Origin: Myotis daubentonii
Lineage: Eukaryota; Chordata; Mammalia; Chiroptera; Vespertilionidae
Assembly (NCBI RefSeq): GCF_963259705.1
Contig: NC_081842.1
Coordinates: 34,499,796 to 34,563,795 of the forward strand
Direction: 5' to 3'
DNA length: 64,000 bases
Below are positions 10,528 through 22,035 of this stretch, in pieces. A program made the position numbers and the translations under genes. Position 1 is the first letter of the stretch. Every line of letters starts with the position of its first letter. The notes beneath the pieces are model-generated. The model ran no database searches. It saw only the letters and a list, made by a program, of their open reading frames with translations, and was not told where the DNA came from.

Positions 10528-12639
10528 ATGATGTTTTGCCTAGGATTTGGTCATGTGTTTACTGTTATCTATTATGAGTGAAACTATTTTAGAAATTGAA
10601 TTTTTGACAATTGACTTACATAGAGTTGATTTTATATTCTCAATTAAGTTTTAGTCAATATCAAATTTGAAAACTCAGCAGCATGCAATTGATTTGTTGG
10701 TTTAGATAGAAAGAAATCTCAATGAAGATGTTCTGCCTGTGGAAACACATAGACGCTGAAGAGACCACTTTTTAAATAAAGCCATGTTTTCTGGCTTAAG
10801 AATTAATGGGTGTCAGTAGAGATTTATATTAGTTATATAGCAACATTTGGGAATAGTCATTCTCCTGCACTTAAATGTAATAAGGCTTAAATTATTCTAG
10901 GAATACATGCAACATTTTAAATGTCTCTATGGGGAGAGAGTGGTAAAAATGAAGAAAACTTGGAAAATTATACTACTCATAACTAAGTTTCCAACTGTAA
11001 GTTTTGAATGTTTATGGCCATTTTAGGCACAGCACTATCTTCCAACAGTACAGTCTGTTTGTCTACTAGGAAGATCTGAGCAGCACATTAAAAATCATTT
11101 TGTGAACGATTAAACACCTTAAAACTGGTTTATACACAAACTGTCTGATGCAAATCTACAGAAATGATATCAAATCTCCAGAACAGCAACCAGTTAGTTG
11201 TCTCTCTCAATTTTGTTTCAACCTAGGAACAAATGTGATCCCTGTATTACACCAGAAAGTAAAGGTAATCTTGTCCGAAAGCTTGAGTTCATCTATCTAG
11301 TAAACAGGCTGTGTTAGGTGAAAGAAACATGTATTTTTTTAATTTAGAATTCTTTGCACAAGGTCTCTGACACTATCAATTTTTGTCACTTATAAAATAT
11401 TTTTTATTTTGTCTATCTTTGACAGGCAAATTGATTTTTATTGTAATTTATGAATGATTCTTTTTCAAGTATAAATAATGTACATCTAGTTTCCAGAACC
11501 TAATAAACTATAATAATTTTTAAAGAAGCATGCAACCGAGGTATATTATTTTACCTCAGGCTTGTTAACGAACTAAAATATTTGTTAATATTAATTATCA
11601 GACAACTTCTGGTAATGAACATTGTGGACACAGATGGTTTATCATTATTCTGTGATGGTGGTTGGGAGGATACTTCAATTACTCTTTCAGTTGTAATAGT
11701 GTAGGCACGTTTGACACAAAAAGCATCTGAGGAGGCTGAGTGATGTGATAGGTTAAGTTTCAAATTCAGTTGCTAATGAATGTATATGCTGTATATATTT
11801 TTGAAATGAAGTGGGCCACTGATTCATTTGTTTGACCTGGGAGTGGACCTTCTTTAGCCATACCAACTAGAGCCCAGGAGACTATTCTCAGGTGGCTTAT
11901 TGCCATTTTTTTTTTTAATGTTACTTGCTGTTCAAAACCTTAGTACCCCACAGGGACAGTAGTCCAGATCTTCTGTATATTTTAGCATTCTAAAGTGGGT
12001 TGTAAAGCTATAACTTTCTAATATTTCTTAATTACATTTGGAAATGGCATCCAACTCATATCTATGGCTTTCTGTTCACATCAATGCCTGGCAAATGATT
12101 AGTGAAAGTGCAACCAAGAGAGAGTCCTGACTGCTTCAGCAGTTACATGATCCTACTGGTCTGATTACTGACTGGAGGGAGAGTGAAGCAGGTGAGTATG
12201 AGCAGCAGAGAATGTGAATGAATATGAGATGGTATGGGGATTGGATACTGGAGAGGTTAAGGGAAGATATTGAAGACAGTGATATTTTAATTGTTTTATC
12301 TGAACATGTTTAACCAGCAACTACGTCTACTAGTATATTGACAATATTCAGAGGCTGAAAAATACCATGGTTTAGCTACCCAGAGATTCTGGTATATAGA
12401 GCATCATAGAGTTTACTTGAATTATTGCTTGCAAATAATCAGAATACAGCCAATCACAAAGTAAAGTTACAATGACCACTATTTACTTATTAGTGAATAA
12501 AACAGATTTGGACATTTTTGTATTTTTCTTAGTTGTGACTTCCACATCTTTTAGAGAGAGTAAAAGGTCTCCAGTTATGGCTAAAGGAAGGATTCAACCA
12601 GATCAAAAACTTAGAAGTTTTACATAACGAAGTCTAGAG
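10525..12639. other. Unannotated sequence, about 2.1 kb
   Basis: AT-rich DNA without a recognisable gene or repeat. Short T/A runs occur. All frames are short. Confidence 0.5.
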
Positions 12640-12775
12640 CAATGGCTCTCAAGCTTCTCCAAGCATATCAAACATGCCTATAAAAGTAAACTTACCAGGT
12701 TCCTATCACCGAAGAAACTGATTCAGTAGTTCTGATGGGATGCAACACTTGCATTTAAACAAGCACAGTGATCTA
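12640..12775 (+). mobile_element. MER5A-like hAT fragment
   Basis: It begins CAATGGCTCTCAAGC, like the MER5A terminus CAGTGGTTCTCAA. A CTGATTCAGTAGTTCTGATG segment and a GCATTTAAACAAGCACAGTGA-type stretch follow in the family's order. It is a decayed remnant of an old non-autonomous hAT-Charlie DNA transposon. Confidence 0.7.
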
Positions 12776-12844
12776 AGGCATTGACCATATTTTGAGTTCC
12801 CTAGTCCAAGGTTGGTCTTAAATTCATGTTATTTGAATGAAGTG

Positions 12845-12966
12845 TTTGGAAAATGGGAATAGAGAGAGGGATGGATAGAGAAAGAGAGAAGAGTGAGGAG
12901 AAAGGAGAAAGACAGAGAGTGGCGGGGGGGGGGGGATAATAAAGTAAGCAAAGAGAGAGAAAGAAA
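12845..12966 (+). repeat. Purine-rich tract with G-run
   Basis: About 120 bp almost wholly A and G, interrupted by a run of 13 G at about 12922-12934 (preceded by GGC) and a short ATAATAAAGTAAGC break. The tract can in principle form triplex or quadruplex structures. Confidence 0.85.
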
Positions 12967-13379
12967 ATGGAAACATCCTTAGTTGGAAGGAAAGGCAAAG
13001 TTATTAGATTCTCAAAGAGGCCAAGATACTGTCTCTTCTTTATTTAAATATAATTTTTCATATTCCTGAGAATATTTTTACTGGGTGATATTCCAAACTT
13101 TTAAAGAACATAGCAATAAATCAGAAAAAGTTAATTCCAACTTCATAGGATATCATTTGGCTACACTGTTATTTTTTTTAAGTGCTGATAAATGGTGAAT
13201 AGAGTTAAATCTAGACTTTGTAGTATCAATGGCAGAATCATGCACTGCTATTGTAATTGCTATCAGATCTAGAAAAAAAGTAATTTCTTTCAATTAGTAA
13301 ATGCTCACAGGTGATAGAAATGTGTGCTATTTTCTCAACATACAAATGAATATATGCCTTTAAAACTAACTCTTCATAT
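12967..13379. other. Unannotated sequence
   Basis: No gene or named repeat was seen. Confidence 0.5.
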
Positions 13380-13393
13380 AAAAATGCTATTAA

Positions 13394-13608
13394 GCCCTGA
13401 CCTGTTTGGCTCAGTGGATAGAGCATTGGCCTACAGACTGAAGGGTCCCAGGTTCGATTCTGGTCAAGGACATGTACCTGGGCTGTGGGCACATCCCCAG
13501 TGGGAGGTGTGCAGGAGGCAGCTGATCTATGTTTCTCTTTCATCAATGTTTCTAACTCTCTATCCCTCTCCCTTCCTCTCTGTTGAAAATCAATAAAATA
13601 TATTTTTA
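13394..13608 (+). mobile_element. VES SINE
   Basis: The head is GCCCTGACCTGTTTGG. Box A (TGGCTCAGTGG) and box B (GGTTCGATTC) match the Pol III consensus. The body and the TCAATAAAATATATTTTTAA tail are complete. The 14-bp TSD AAAAATGCTATTAA is perfect at 13380-13393 and 13609-13622, so the insertion is fairly young. Confidence 0.96.
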
Positions 13609-13687
13609 AAAAATGCTATTAAAGGAAAGCCATAAATTTAATGAACATGACAAATAATCTTTCTCTTCATGAGATGATCATATTTAG

Positions 13688-13738
<51 letters not shown>

Positions 13739-13744
13739 TATATT
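13688..13744. repeat. (TA)n microsatellite
   Basis: A TA run of about 45 bp followed by degenerate TATATTA units. Confidence 0.95.
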
Positions 13745-14454
13745 AATGTCATCTTCTAGTGTCAGGAAAAATGAAGGTTCTCTTTAAATCTTATCCTGAA
13801 TCTCACTTAAGAGGACACTTTTTATTTTTTAAATAGCAAATGGATGAAAATATCTGTCTGTAGGAAGCCACCTTTACTGCTGGTCAGCGACCTAACCAGA
13901 CCCCAAGGGAAACAGACTCTGGGTGTGGGAAAAGGAACCATCGCATCAGTACAAAAGAGCATTTCCTTCCACTTCTCCCCACTTTCCATTTTCTACTAGC
14001 CTCTCTGGAAATAAATATATAATGCAAACTAGGCTTTAATTCATTGTCTTTGGTATTTTGTTGCTCTTTGCATCAGATGCTTGACAGAGGACAAATTGCA
14101 ATTTGAGTCTGTATCGAGATACAGGCAGAGACATCTGATTCAGATAAATTGAGCACACATTTGAAAGAAAGTCTTTCTTTCTAGACACGGCTGACTTCAC
14201 TGTTAGCTGTGATGTTCAGCAATAGATCTGGAGGTTGGGAGAGAGGAAGTGCTGACCAGTACAAATGCATTTCAGGGTGTGAAGCATGAAGATGATCAGA
14301 AAGTCTGTTTAGAACAAGTCTGCCTAGTTTTTAGTGGAGATCCTTACTTTTGTATCTAATAACTGTAGTATTTAATAAACTAATATGCACATTAGCAGGT
14401 GCCTCTTCAGGGATATTATGAAGTTGCATAATTATATTCTGCCACAACATAAAC
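13745..14454. other. Unannotated sequence
   Basis: Moderately mixed composition; no exon, ORF or named repeat was seen. Confidence 0.5.
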
Positions 14455-14695
14455 TGATGAACAAAAACAGAGACAGAGAAGCATCAATCAGACCGTCAAA
14501 CCTCAGAGGGAAGGTAGGGGAGGGTGGGGGTAAAGGGGAGAGATCAACCAAAGGACTTATATGCTAGCATATAGGCCTAACCAATGGACACAGACAACAG
14601 GGGGGTGAGGGCATGAGTGGAGGGGATGGGGGTAATGTGGGGATAAGGACACATATGTAATAACTTAATCAATAAAAAATTTAAAAAACAATAAA
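14455..14695 (+). mobile_element. Young-type L1 3' UTR fragment
   Basis: It contains CTCAGAGGGAAGGTAGGGG, a G-rich tract with four G-runs (14517-14537), CCTAACCAATGGACACAG, GGACACATATGTAATAA and an AATCAATAAA signal with an A-rich tail. Order and sequence match 35398-35590 and, in the last part, 3262-3413. It is 5' truncated with no ORF. I could not define a convincing TSD. Confidence 0.8.
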
Positions 14696-15774
14696 TAAAT
14701 ACACATGCTTATGCATATCTGCTCCTGATTTCAAAACCCCAAACTGTAAATTCCATGAAACTAGGAATCACATCTTTACAGAAACACAATAAAGTACATC
14801 TCACCTAGTTAGTGACTATTTATTGGAGGACCAAATACATGCTTAGTTTGAGGCAGCTTGGGAAGTTAAAGACAACTAGAAAGACAAATGAAATCTGGAA
14901 GCTGGTTTGAGACAAAATTTGGTGCTTACGTTAGCTTGAAGTTTTCATTTTTTTAAGTTTATATTTTTATTGCAGTATAATTGACATTTTATAAGTTTAC
15001 ATTTTTAATATATATATTATTGATAATATTACAGATGTACATTTTTTGTCAAGGCATATTATTTTCAGGTGTATTCTTTAGGTTTCTTCTATAAGCCTCC
15101 AATTAAAAGGGAGAGTGTGAAATTAAAAGTTTACTCAGTGAGGACTTGGCATTGAGGCACCATCAACTGCAGAAAGATCTCCATCTTTGATTCCCTAGGA
15201 TTTAGCAAAATACCTGGCACATCAGAGAATCTCAGTAAATGTTGCTTGCATTGAAATATCTCAATCCCAATTAAAAGACAAGTTAGAGATAGAACGCTGG
15301 TTTTATTTCTCCAAAAGATTGTGTAGCCCTAATTATATATATATATGATATCTGGAATAAAAAAATGGTACAATAGGGCCATGTCTGGACTACAGTATTG
15401 ATAGTGTATCAGGACAAGCTCCCCGTGGGTCAAGCCTGTGTTACTTTTCATCTGTTAGAAGAGTGATCTAGATAGAGGCCCTAGGAACATGCATGCCTTG
15501 CTGCTTTAGGAATGAGTGATACACCCACTCATTGCCTTTATTCAGCCAGGAACATTGGAGACATTGTTTAGGATATAAACATTTTAAAACTTGGGTGGCA
15601 TTCAAACACTTGTGATAGTTAACTGGAATTCGTGAGAAATAAATCACTGAGTGACTTCTTTGGTTTATAAAGTAAATAAATGAGGACTGGTTGGATGATC
15701 CACCATGAGGCAGGGCGGCAGTGCTTACTGTAGTGAGAGCCACTGGGTAATGAGATTGGAGAGTGGGCTAGGGC
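14696..15774. other. Mostly unannotated, with L2/L1-like scraps
   Basis: About 14730-14850 looks like a decayed L2 3' segment (AAATTCCATGAAACTAGGAA). About 14955-15080 faintly resembles an old L1 segment (GCAGTATAATTGACATTTTA). Neither is secure. The rest shows nothing I recognise. Confidence 0.4.
15175..15250 (+). mobile_element. L2 3' end scrap
   Basis: CAAAATACCTGGCACATCAG followed by TCTCAGTAAATGTTGCTTGC matches the order near the L2 3' end (consensus-like GTGCCTGGCACATAGTAGG, then TCAATAAATGTT). It is short and diverged. Confidence 0.55.
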
Positions 15775-15985
15775 CATGGTCGGCAAACTGCGGCTCGCGA
15801 GCCACATGCGGCTTTTTGGCCCCTTGAGTGTGGCTCTTCCTAAGCCTTAGGAGTACCCTAATTAAGTTAATAACAATGTACCTACCTATATAGTTTAAGT
15901 TTAAAAAATATGGCTCTCAAAAGAAATTTCAATCGTTGTACTGTTGATATTTGGCTCTGTTGACTAATGAGTTTGCCAACCACTG
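15775..15985. mobile_element. Non-autonomous hAT transposon, about 211 bp
   Basis: The ends are inverted repeats: left CATGGTCGGCAAACTG, right GTTTGCCAACCACTG (reverse complement CAGTGGTTGGCAAAC). The flanks share TAGGGC (left GCTAGGGC at 15767-15774, right GTAGGGC at 15986-15992), an imperfect hAT-type octamer TSD. The interior has GCTCGCGAGCCACATGCGGC near the left end. It resembles a bat-lineage hAT family (OposCharlie1-like in memory), but the name is uncertain. No transposase is encoded. Confidence 0.82.
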
Positions 15986-15992
15986 GTAGGGC

Positions 15993-16438
15993 ATTGGAAA
16001 TTGCCTCCCTCTCATGGACTGAGAGAGGCTGGGGTAGCCCCTGGTCTATGCTAAATAGGCAGGAAGAAAATTTTGTTTGACTAATGGAGTGACTAGCCAT
16101 TTACTCTAAATTGAGCATGTGGACAATGAAGAGTCTTTAATGTGCCGCTGGTGTGGGCCTGTGCAAGTGATTGAGTGACTGCGATCTGGACGCTATGTAG
16201 TCTGAACTGAAACAAAGCCAAAAAAAAAAAAAAAAAGCTAGACTTACAATGGCTTCTGTACTGTCTCTGCCATCTTCCCTTTATTTCTATGGGCAGACAG
16301 GGGCCCGGGAACATGACTAAATGGCAAATGACCACTCTGGATTTGTCCAGTGATGTCTTGACATAACAAAGGATTCTTTTAGTTTGAGGATATTTTTTTT
16401 CTGCTGCTATTACTGTAGAAAAGTCTTACCAGCTGTTT

Positions 16439-16473
<35 letters not shown>

Positions 16474-16867
16474 CCCCTGTTTGCCCTCTGAGGCTCCTTG
16501 GTGCCCTGAGGCTCAGCAGAAGCCCCCCACATAGGATTCCTTAGTGTTTGGGGTGAGCCCAAGTGGCTTCATGGTCATCAGAATGACTGCTTTTCTCTCC
16601 CACTGAGGCCCTGCAGCTTGCTTCAGGGATTTTAGTGTGTGGTTTCTTTTTGGTGTTTATCAATGTAAAGTTTTGATCTGGGTTTTAAACCTTCTCATCT
16701 CGCTAAGTATCTGTAATTTATTTCTCTGCACAAAGGCTTTTATTTCAATAATGTCTCTTATTCTTTGGCAGCTTTGTCTTTTTCTCTTTATTACACAAGA
16801 CAGAGAGAATACAGGAAAAGTAGGTGAAAGAGGAAATGAGCCAGAACTCAGAGTTTGATGACATGAT
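15993..16867. other. Unannotated sequence with A-run and (TG)n
   Basis: It contains an A-run near 16220-16236 and a TG tract (separate entry). The part near 16470-16640 is more GC-rich than its neighbours, but no coding frame or CpG island is evident. Confidence 0.5.
16443..16472. repeat. (TG)n microsatellite
   Basis: About 14 TG units following a T-run. Confidence 0.95.
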
Positions 16868-17208
16868 GTCACCCATACCATATTACTATAACCAACAACC
16901 AAAGGGTCCGGGCAGCCTGTCACTACTTGAGCCATTCAGCAGAGACAGGGTTGAATCATATAAGAGCATTTATTCCAATACTGCCGGCGGTATGGGAGAG
17001 CAGTAGGTCATCCATAAAAATCTGTGCTGCACCCCACCATAAGCCAGCTGCTTATATTGGGTAGGACAAAGATTACATGGGAAGTAGGCGAAAGAGTATG
17101 CCAAATGGGCAGTTTACAGGTAATGAGGGCGAAAGATTTGCAAAGGCCCATGAGCATGCAAAGGGTTGGGGGGTCTTCAAAGGGCTAGCAACTCTGGCTT
17201 CTGCAACA
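16868..17208 (-). mobile_element. Probable solo LTR of an endogenous retrovirus
   Basis: On the minus strand the segment has a promoter-and-polyadenylation layout: a TATA-like CAATATAAGCAGC near 17050-17065, about 85 bases on an AATAAA signal (near 16970), then a short U5-like end. TG/CA boundaries can be placed but no TSD was found, so the ends are approximate. No gag, pol or env sequence is adjacent, so it would be a solo LTR. The identification rests on layout, not on a recognised family. Confidence 0.5.
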
Positions 17209-17232
17209 AAGTTGTTAATCATTCCATGACTG

Positions 17233-17690
17233 TCGGCCGTTTTCTTTTGGAAGCGAGTCTTACTTTTTGCTCCATAGACCCCTTTGGCAAGCTGATGAAT
17301 CCTGTGGATCCCTTCTCAGAATAATGTTCTAAATGCATAAAATAAAATGTATAAAATTGTAAAGGAAACTAATTATGTGGAAATACAAAATATCAAAATA
17401 ATTTTAAATATACGGTTTAAGATTATGTGAGCATCCTCATTGACACGATGAAAACAATAACAAATGCGTCTGATAGCAACCACCATTTCCAAGTAGTAAT
17501 GAGCATAAATAATATTTTGGCATATGTGTAACAGTTAGAATGTGACATGACAGTATCTGTGCTTTCTATTGATGACAAAGTCACAGTACTGCTAATCCTA
17601 GTGTGGTTTATTGCCTGCATTCAAAGTGGAACACAAGCAAAATTTTAGTTAAAGGATAGTGATGATAGGCATGTAATATGTTTCCTTAGC
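17233..17690. mobile_element. Ancient dispersed repeat, family not named
   Basis: The text starting TTTTGCTCCATAGACCC, through ATCCCTTCTCAGAATAATG and ATGCATAAAATAAAATG, to GACAAAGTCACAGTACTGCT reads like an old high-copy mammalian repeat that I recall but cannot name. No terminal repeats or TSD are clear. Confidence 0.45.
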
Positions 17691-18201
17691 CATGTTCAAA
17701 GATTGAAGTTATGAACCGCTATCACAGAGCAGCAACAATAACACCTCTACTGCAAGAAAAGGTAAAGATTTGAGACTAATAGAATGTGCATTTTGAGTAA
17801 TAAATTTGCACAGATCTGTCCCACCTTTTGCTCATTCCCTTTTGTGAGTAGTAGTGTGTTTTCAAAAGATAAGGGGAAGGAGGGACAATCTGATTACAGC
17901 TAGAGAAAACCTAGCCCACGGCCTAAGACAGTTTCCCTTTTTAATTAATGGATTTTTAAGTGTTTAGAGGGTGTGTATACTAAGGCAATGCAACTAGTCA
18001 TGTTTAGTAACTTTAGCAGGTCATTTAGCTTTTGTTTTTTAAAGGCAACGCAGTATTTGGGTTCTAAACCATGTCCTGTTGGTTACTCCACAAGCTCCCT
18101 CACTTCCTGTTAGCCTCTGCCATCTAGGACATGCCCAGTGCAAGGAATAGCATAGAAGGCATTCAGTAACTGCTGGCATAAATATGTGTTTGGAGGGGCA
18201 G
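17691..18201. other. Unannotated sequence
   Basis: A possible faint L2 scrap lies near 18110-18180. Nothing else was seen. Confidence 0.45.
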
Positions 18202-18357
18202 TGTTCTGGTCTGAATGTTTGTATCTCACTCAAAACTTATATGTTGGAATCCTAATCCCCAAAGTTGATGTTATTAGCCGGTGGGGCTTTTGAGAAGTTA
18301 TTAGGTGAGGTGAGGCCCTCATGAGTGGAATTGGTGCTTTTATAAAAGAGATCCCCA

Positions 18358-18557
18358 CCCTAGCTGATTAGGCTCAGTGGATAGAGCCTTGGCCTTCGGA
18401 CTAAAGGGTCTCAGGTTCAATTCTGGTCAACGGTGCATACCTGGGTTGTGGGCTCCATCCCCAGTGGGGGGCATGCAGGAGGCAGCCAATCAATGGTTCT
18501 CTTTCATCATTGATTTTTCTGTCTCTCTCTCCCTGTCCCTTCCTCTCTGAAATTGAT

Positions 18558-18622
<65 letters not shown>
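18358..18622 (+). mobile_element. VES SINE inside the MLT1 LTR
   Basis: The head CCCTAGCTGATTAGGCTCAG contains the box A core; box B is GGTTCAATTC. The body has GTGGGCTCCATCCCCAGT, then a pyrimidine-rich part and TGAAATTGATAGA. The usual TCAATAAAA tail is replaced by a GA microsatellite. No clear TSD was found, probably because of the microsatellite. Confidence 0.88.
18557..18622. repeat. (GA)n microsatellite at SINE 3' end
   Basis: About 30 GA units with one AAA interruption, sitting exactly where the SINE tail should be. Confidence 0.95.
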
Positions 18623-18626
<4 letters not shown>

Positions 18627-18899
18627 GAACTCCCTAACCATTTCCCATGTGAGGATAAAAAGGTCTTCGACCTGGAAGAGGACCATCACCTGACCATGTT
18701 GCCATCCTCAAACTTCCAGCCTCCAGAACTCTGAGAAATAAATTTCTGTGATTTTATAAGCTACCCAGTCTATAGTATTATGTTATAGCAGCCCAGACAG
18801 ACTAAGACAGGCAGTATGAAAATTCCCAAACTCACAGCAATTGTTGGTTGTATATGTGATAGGGATTTTCAGCTCCCACTTCCGTCCAAACCTGGCAGC

Positions 18900-19130
18900 A
18901 GAATCTGTGTCTAGAGCTGTAATTCATAAGATCCATACTCAAGTTCTGCCTCTGGACTCTAAGCATGAATTTCTTTCATGCTTAGTCTAATAATTTATAA
19001 AATGTGTATAACAAAAAATACCTGTTGTGCCTTCTAAAAAGGTTTGGTTGGAGCATCAGATGAAATAATACATGCAAAAGCCATTTATTGGAAGTTGTGA
19101 GATGCAATGCATATGTAGATAATAATATGG
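18900..19130 (+). mobile_element. Possible MIR SINE
   Basis: It has CTCAAGTTCTGCCTCTGGAC, later ATAATTTATAAAATGTGTAT, and GATGAAATAATACATGCAAA, which follow the MIR order (CTCTGCCAC, TCTGTAAAATGGG, GATTAAATGAGATAATGCATG). Very diverged. Confidence 0.5.
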
Positions 19131-20269
19131 TATTAAAAATAAGCATACTGAACATTGTACAACCAAATGAAAATTAATGTGGTAAGAATTTTTATTTACT
19201 CAAAAATTTTTTAAAAGCCACCAGTGTGTTTTTTTTAAATGAGAAAGCATTTTGATTTTAAGCCTTTCATCCAAGAATATTCCTAATAATGGCATATATT
19301 TTTATATAATTATGCTTTCAGTATGTTTTATTATATTAAAAGGATAGAGTCCTTAGATGTAAGAAAACCTCTGACTCTAAAATTGTATCAAGATGTCAGC
19401 ATTTCAATTGAACATCTTATCTAATCTAATGATATATTTTTATTTGCATTTGATTAGCAGAAACACAGATATGACTTTGTAAATAAAATCTAACTATATA
19501 GTAGGAACTTAGGAGATGCTTACAAAGAGTTTAGTGCAGCCCGGCTATGGTAGATAAGAGTCTGTAAAGCTAATACATGCCTTAAAACCTCTCAAAAAAA
19601 TCCTTAAGAAACTTTTTGAAGATAATGATTGATGAAGGTGATAACACTCTAAGTATAGTAACAGTGATAAAGAGCTGAAAAATCAAATTGATTCCCCTGG
19701 AAGGTAGTACCATATTAAGAAATGTCAAGTTGGTAGGGGTTCTTAAAGGAAGCAGGATGTATAATTTTTGAACAGTAGGTTATAACGGCCTTGAAAGTGG
19801 ATAATCTTGACAGCGCATTTGTGGTGGTTGTGCATCAAAACAAATCACTTTTTCCAAATACTTTTTCCCTCTTCATATCTCAACCACCGGGTATTTATAT
19901 ACCATAGTTTTAAACATTTGGGGACTTTCATTTTGTTTTTAAAATTGAGCAAGAATTAGTTGATTCTAAGTAATAAAAATAATCTTCAGGGGTTTGTTTG
20001 TTTGCATGTATCAAATGGAAGCAACACCTTTAATTTAGAATAATTAATGAGTAGACTAATGTTAAACAACAGTTGGAGATTTTTTTCAGAGGGATATTGT
20101 TGGTTTACATTGCCGTGAAGGAAATATGGAGTGTGATTTTTTTCTAAAAATAGTGTAACTTTTAAAGCTATTATATGATTCCAGAGCTGAGATAGGAAAA
20201 CAGAAGATACGCCTGGGGCAACTGGTGCTGCCAGAAAATACAAAAAGTGCTAAAAAAAAATAATAGAGC
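19131..20269. other. Unannotated AT-rich sequence
   Basis: No gene or recognisable repeat was seen. Confidence 0.5.
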
Positions 20270-21222
20270 ATATTCAGAAGGCATAGTAGTTAACCCAAAA
20301 GAGCTCCCAGTCAACACAGTTATAAAAACTTAAGCAAGAAAATAAATAGCATAAATAAATGCATAAAATAAGTAAAATTTTAGATTATAGTCCAAATTTA
20401 AATATTTATGAATCCATACTGACACAAATACATAAGTGGATAAATACATGAATGTGATTGAAGTGACAACTCTTCTTACAAAAGAATTCTAGTGGATAAA
20501 TGTGGAAAGAATGAGGGAAACAAGAAAAGCACCATTGGAACATCAAAGTAAAAATTACTTTAGTCATCCACTGGTGGATGCTAAAATTGGTGAATAAAAG
20601 TTTAAACAGAAACTGGATATTTCTGTAGTTCCACAGTATCCACCTCCCCAAATGTGTAATTACAAATAGAAAAATGATAACATTACAATGGAGAATCCTG
20701 ACAGAGACTGCATTAACCAAATGATCAAGGTTAACATCACCAGCCAGCCATCTGATATACCTCAGTGTGATGCACAGAGAAAGGCTCATCATCTCTCTGG
20801 CATCTTCCTCAATAATATATAAACTCATGAATCATGAGAAAACATTACACAGACCCAAATCATTGGATAGTGTATGCAATAAAGCATCCCTTTTCAAAAC
20901 TGCCAAGACATAAAAGATATGGAGAGACAGGAAGAGTCAGAGATTGTAGGAGATCAAAGATATGCGACAGCTAAATTCAATGCAGGGTTCTGGACTGGAT
21001 ATCGGGACAGGAAAAAAAAATTGGAGAACTGTAAGTTTTGTACTTTAGGTAATAGTATGGCACTGAGGTTGACTTCTTAGTTTTGAAAAATAGTCTATGG
21101 TTATTATGTAGGATGTTAACATAAGGAGAACCTGGGTGAAGGATATGTGGGAACTGTACTATTCTTGCAACTCTTCTATTAAGTCTAAAATTATCTCAAT
21201 GTAAAAATTTTTTAAAAAGCTA
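20270..21222 (+). mobile_element. L1M 3' end, about 950 bp
   Basis: The order matches the 3' UTR of an old L1M (L1MB/MC-type): GAATCCATACTGACACAAAT, CACCATTGGAACATCA, AATGATCAAGGTTAACATCA, TTCTGGACTGGATATCGGGA, GTATGGCACTGAGGTTGACT, then TATGTGGGAACTGTACTATT and CTAAAATTATCTCAATGTAA before an A-rich end. It is non-coding. The 140-codon minus-strand frame at 20406-20828 lies inside it and is spurious. Confidence 0.85.
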
Positions 21223-21264
21223 TTATAATAAAAGTTATATATACATTAGGGTAATGCCAAACAT

Positions 21265-21500
21265 TATATAACAGTATGTACCAGGCACTGTTTCAATGCT
21301 TTACACATATTAACTCATACTAGGTTTACAGCATTACACAGATGCTATTAGCATCACCACATTAAAGATGAGAAAATTGAGGCAAAGAGAGGAAAGTTTT
21401 TTCCTGAGGTCACACTTCTTGTTAATGGTGAAGGTAGGACTTTAACCCAGAATATTAACTCTAAAATATGTACTCTTAACCACTGTGCAATGGTCTCCAA
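21265..21500 (-). mobile_element. MIR SINE (ancient)
   Basis: The plus strand shows TACCAGGCACTGTTTCAATG, TTTACACATATTAACTCATA, AAAGATGAGAAAATTGAGGC, AGGTCACACTT and ACTCTTAACCACTGTGCAAT. This is the full reverse-complement order of MIR. It sits right after the L1M 3' end. Confidence 0.88.
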
Positions 21501-22035
21501 GATAAGAGACTTACCTATGAGATATATAGTTTCCATTATGATATTACCTTTGCTTTAAACACCTTGGGAATTACTTGAGAGTTTGTACCACATCCTTTTG
21601 AACCTCCTGAATGTTAGCAAACGTTTGACCTTTGAGAATGTGCTTGGTCTTTAAAAATTATTTAGGGCCAAGTAAGCGAGGCAGTTTGAAATAAAACATA
21701 AGGTGTAAGGAAAGAAATAGGTGTGGTCATACATTAATGACTCCTGCAATCTTTTGTCTTGTGATGGATTTTAATTTTAAATTTCAAAGAAAAGGCTTTC
21801 ATTACTTTATTCTATTAAAATACATGACATGTGTACACAGTTTTGATTGTTAAACTTTATATCATGAATATTTTCTTTAGCTATAATTACTCATCTGCAT
21901 CACTTTTAATATTTAATTCTATGAATATATTAGACTTCGTATAATCAGAAATCTGGGTTTAGATATTTGGTTTTACTTTTTTGGAAACAATTCTTTTATG
22001 AAGATTCTTGCATATGCATTTTACTTCATGTTTTT
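21501..22035. other. Unannotated sequence
   Basis: AT-rich; no gene or named repeat was seen. Confidence 0.5.

Larger units (their letters stand above)
18202..18809 (+). mobile_element. MLT1A-like LTR (ERVL-MaLR), split by a SINE
   Basis: It opens TGTTCTGGTCTGAATGTTTG, then has TATGTTGGAATCCTAATCCC, GGTGGGGCTTTTGAGAAGTT, CCAGCCTCCAGAACTCTGAG, an AATAAA signal and TATGTTATAGCAGCCCAGAC near the 3' end. This is the MLT1A-type order. A VES SINE interrupts it at about 18358-18622. It is a solitary LTR of a very old non-infectious retroelement; no internal genes are present. Confidence 0.85.

Noticed and set aside
16868..17208. Full endogenous retrovirus
   Set aside because: Only an LTR-like segment; no primer-binding site, gag, pol, env or second LTR is visible.
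20406..20828. 140-codon minus-strand frame, among the longest here
   Set aside because: Lies antisense in an L1M 3' UTR. There is no domain and no gene signals.
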